Source of the DNA: an uncultured bacterium
Lineage (GTDB): Bacteria > Bacteroidota > Bacteroidia > Bacteroidales > Bacteroidaceae
Direction: 5' to 3'
NCBI GenBank assembly: GCA_905215555.1
Contig: CAJMQU010000009.1
Span: forward strand, 37,977-101,976
Length of the DNA: 64,000 bases
Both the position numbers and the translations under genes were made by a program. Below the pieces are notes generated by a model. That model was not told the DNA's origin, ran no database searches, and was given only the letters and a program-made list of their open reading frames with translations. Each line of letters begins with the position of its first letter. Position 1 is the stretch's first letter. Shown here piece after piece: positions 62,068 to 64,000 of this stretch.

Positions 62068-63456
62068 GTGAACATTTACGACAAGCACGGCACTATCACC
62101 TGTCTGGAGCGTTATGTTCGTAGCGGCTATTCTTCCTACGATATGTGCGATGCCTTGATTTACACACTAAACGGCAACCGAGTGATCTGCGTAGACGACC
62201 TGGTATCCAGCGGTGCAGGTAATGATGAAACCAACTTTCGGGATGCCGTGAAGCAAGCGAATGAGTATACTTACGATGCCAACGGTAATTTAGCTAAAGA
62301 TTTAAACAAGAGAATAGCAGGAATTACATGTAATTGTTTATATTTGCCTAATATAGTAATATTCAGTGATGGCAGTACTGTTACTTATATTTACAGTTCG
62401 GACAGCACTAAGCTTTGCACGGTTCCTAAGATAGGAAGTACCATCACCACTACCGATTACTGTGGAAATGTGATCTATGAAAGCTGTATTGCCAAACTAC
62501 TGTTGACGGGAGAAGGATATATCTCCTTGAATGACGATAAGTATCATTATTATCAGAAAGATCATCAGGGAAACATCAGGGTGGTTGTTGACCAGAGTGG
62601 AAATACGGAAGAAGTGAACAATTACTATCCCTTCGGAGGCATATTCGAGAGTACGGGTAATGTGCAGACTTACAAGTATAATGGCAAGGAACTAGATACG
62701 GAGAAAGGACTGAATTGGTATGATTATGGGGCGAGACAGTATGATGCGGTGCTGGGAAGATGGAATACGGTGGATCCGATGGCGGAGAAAATGTACCAGT
62801 GGAGTCCATATACTTATTGTTTTGATAATCCAATAAAACATATTGATGAAGATGGTAATATTCCTTGGGTTGCAGGACTCGTTGGTGGAGCTATTGATTA
62901 TGGATTCCAAGTATTGGGCAATAGATTCGAAGGAAAATCATGGACGCAGTCGTTGACAGATGTCAATGTACAATCAATTATAGTTTCTGCTGGTACTAGT
63001 ATGACTGGAGTAGGATTAGGTAATGTAGTAAACAAAGGTATTGCTTTGACTAAAGTAGCTCAAGCCAGTACTAAAGTAGGTACTGTAATAAAAGTTGCTG
63101 GAGAAATGGCTGTGGATGCCACAATGAGTGTTGCATCACAAGCTATAAATAACGGTGATGTGAATGCAGAAACAGCCGTTCTTGATGTTGCTGTTGGAAA
63201 GGCAGCAGGAATAGTAGGTGATAAAATGAAAACCTCATACCAAAAATCAGAAACAGGGAGATTATTATATCGTCAGGCCGATCATGCTAATCGAGTAGCA
63301 GGAAGTAACCCTAGGGCTTCAAGGGCGAAAAAAGCAAGTACTGCTACCCTAAAAGCCCAAAACTATGGCGAGGATGCAAAAGTAGCAACAAGTACGGCTG
63401 TTTCTACATTTGGAAATAATACAATTGATTGGTGGAAAAAAACAGATAATAATTGA
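62068..63456 (+). CDS. Orphan RHS core/tip cassette 2 (5'-truncated)
   Basis: The 462-codon frame starts at GTG 62068 (MNIYDKHGTITCLERY) inside the RHS homology, without signal peptide. Several conserved positions differ from cassette 1, for example added cysteines. From 62512 to about 62760 the DNA is nearly identical to the complete RHS gene (58395-58640). The tip (about 263-462) begins NIPWVAGLVGGAIDYGFQV and is rich in Ala/Val/Lys. It has a glycine-rich amphipathic start and a basic end. No known toxin motif was recognised. It is followed 4 bp later by a membrane-protein gene. Confidence 0.72.
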   Translation: MNIYDKHGTITCLERYVRSGYSSYDMCDALIYTLNGNRVICVDDLVSSGAGNDETNFRDAVKQANEYTYDANGNLAKDLNKRIAGITCNCLYLPNIVIFSDGSTVTYIYSSDSTKLCTVPKIGSTITTTDYCGNVIYESCIAKLLLTGEGYISLNDDKYHYYQKDHQGNIRVVVDQSGNTEEVNNYYPFGGIFESTGNVQTYKYNGKELDTEKGLNWYDYGARQYDAVLGRWNTVDPMAEKMYQWSPYTYCFDNPIKHIDEDGNIPWVAGLVGGAIDYGFQVLGNRFEGKSWTQSLTDVNVQSIIVSAGTSMTGVGLGNVVNKGIALTKVAQASTKVGTVIKVAGEMAVDATMSVASQAINNGDVNAETAVLDVAVGKAAGIVGDKMKTSYQKSETGRLLYRQADHANRVAGSNPRASRAKKASTATLKAQNYGEDAKVATSTAVSTFGNNTIDWWKKTDNN

Positions 63457-63460
63457 TGAT

Positions 63461-63826
63461 ATGAAAGTGGTAAATAAGTTAACTCCATGGATTTATATTC
63501 TTTTTTTATTCTTAGCAGCTTGGTGGGCGGTTAAAGATATTGAAGGGGGATTTCAAATAACAATTCTTGTCATAGGGGAGTTGTTTGTCATGTATTCTTC
63601 AATAGAATTATATAAAAAGCTAAAGGTTGTAAGGTTTCGTATTCGTTATGTTCCTCAAAGAGCATGGCTTATCTTTCTAATCATTAATGCTATTACATGG
63701 CCAATATTTTATTTCTTATTTGCAAAAGAACGATTTATGTTAGCATATCTTTTTCCAAGTATTATCTTACCCCTTCTTTTGATTATTGATATTATCGCGA
63801 CAATTGGGAGAAAGATATTTAAATAG
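63461..63826 (+). CDS. Four-helix membrane protein, candidate immunity protein for cassette 2
   Basis: The 121-residue product (start ATG 63461) has about four hydrophobic helices (PWIYILFLFLAAWWAV, FQITILVIGELFVMYS, AWLIFLIINAITWPIFYFLF, LAYLFPSIILPLLLIIDII). It lies 4 bp after the orphan RHS stop. A membrane-embedded immunity protein would fit a tip acting on the inner membrane or a periplasm-facing target (inference). No family recognised. AT-rich. Confidence 0.6.
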   Translation: MKVVNKLTPWIYILFLFLAAWWAVKDIEGGFQITILVIGELFVMYSSIELYKKLKVVRFRIRYVPQRAWLIFLIINAITWPIFYFLFAKERFMLAYLFPSIILPLLLIIDIIATIGRKIFK

Positions 63827-63866
63827 TAGTATTGTAGAGTATATTAAGTGGATATAATATCGAGTC

Positions 63867-63888
63867 GTCTTTAGCATAAGACTTTTTA
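63867..63888 (+). terminator. Hairpin terminator after cassette 2
   Basis: GTCTT pairs with AAGAC across TAGCAT, followed by TTTTTAAT. An outer AAGTGGAT/ATCCACT pair may extend it. It lies 40 bases after the last stop. Confidence 0.6.
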
Positions 63889-63906
63889 ATCCACTCTAAT
63901 AAATAC

Positions 63907-64000
63907 GGGGCTGTGTCAAAACTCTGGCACAACCTTTTTTATGCACAAAGTTTTTGTATCTTTAGGCATAAAGTATTTCGTTATGGCAAAGTTACATTTT
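63907..64000 (+). mobile_element. Left end of an insertion sequence, probably IS1182 family, cut by window edge
   Basis: GGGGCTGTGTCAAAAC is typical of terminal inverted repeats of IS elements of this group in Bacteroides. The sequence runs on to an ATG at 63983 with MAKLHF, the start expected for the transposase, and is cut after six codons. Family call from recall only. Confidence 0.55.
63983..64000 (+). CDS. Transposase start, six codons only
   Basis: ATG at 63983 begins MAKLHF and runs off the window. The call rests on its position 76 bases inside the IS-like end. Confidence 0.45.

Overview
The window looks like a chromosome segment of a gut Bacteroides (order Bacteroidales). The evidence is a hybrid two-component PUL regulator, a SusC/SusD pair behind an ECF sigma/FecR pair, BACON and DUF4302 lipoproteins, Bacteroidales -7 boxes (TAnnTTTG) before many genes, almost no Shine-Dalgarno sequences, and a 'smalltalk' micro-protein. 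The species cannot be fixed by reading alone. No rRNA, tRNA or CRISPR array was seen.

Layout. 1-5.5 kb (minus): a truncated GH2 glycosidase and its hybrid two-component sensor (HTCS), the edge of a polysaccharide utilisation locus. 5.5-9.1 kb (minus): housekeeping genes dprA, a hotdog thioesterase, a U32 peptidase-family protein and a DUF2059 protein. 9.2-23.2 kb (plus): dusB, then a cell-envelope cluster with an LPP20-like exported protein, two paralogous fibronectin-III-like repeat lipoproteins, a BspA-type leucine-rich-repeat protein split by one in-frame TAA, and a PEGA-domain protein. 23.5-26.3 kb (minus): a tight PAP2 phosphatase / SDR epimerase / CDF transporter operon. 27-32.4 kb (plus): a BACON lipoprotein, a subtilisin-like lipoprotein with a type-A-sorting-like C-terminus, and a PorV/PorQ-like outer-membrane protein. 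32.6-45.1 kb (plus): ECF sigma, FecR anti-sigma, SusC, SusD, HExxH lipoprotein, DUF4302 lipoprotein and two SUMF1-type lipoproteins, a TonB-dependent uptake locus. 45.3-49.9 kb: rnr, an AraC regulator, a YczE/YitT-like membrane protein, a PNPOx-like protein and a CI-like HTH protein. 50-53.2 kb: a small Cys-rich protein, a DUF4373 protein, an HU-like protein, an amidase and smalltalk. 53.3-63.9 kb: an RHS/YD polymorphic-toxin locus with one complete RHS pair and two 5'-truncated orphan RHS tips, each followed by a candidate immunity gene. The right edge enters an insertion sequence, probably IS1182 type.

The most unexpected pattern is a set of intergenic tandem arrays with a shared 22-bp (or 11-bp) period but unrelated unit sequences: 7120-7293 (11 bp), 12147-12278 and 50111-50258 (the same family in opposite orientation), 23327-23463, and a degenerate one at 52465-52552. 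Units are contiguous without spacers, and the period is about one or two turns of B-DNA. Other points worth a second look are the nonsense-split BspA gene, the RHS tip array including a tip with an HExxH motif, the subtilisin/PorV-like pair, a near-identical 41-bp block upstream of two operons, and a 10-nt Shine-Dalgarno match before the smalltalk gene.
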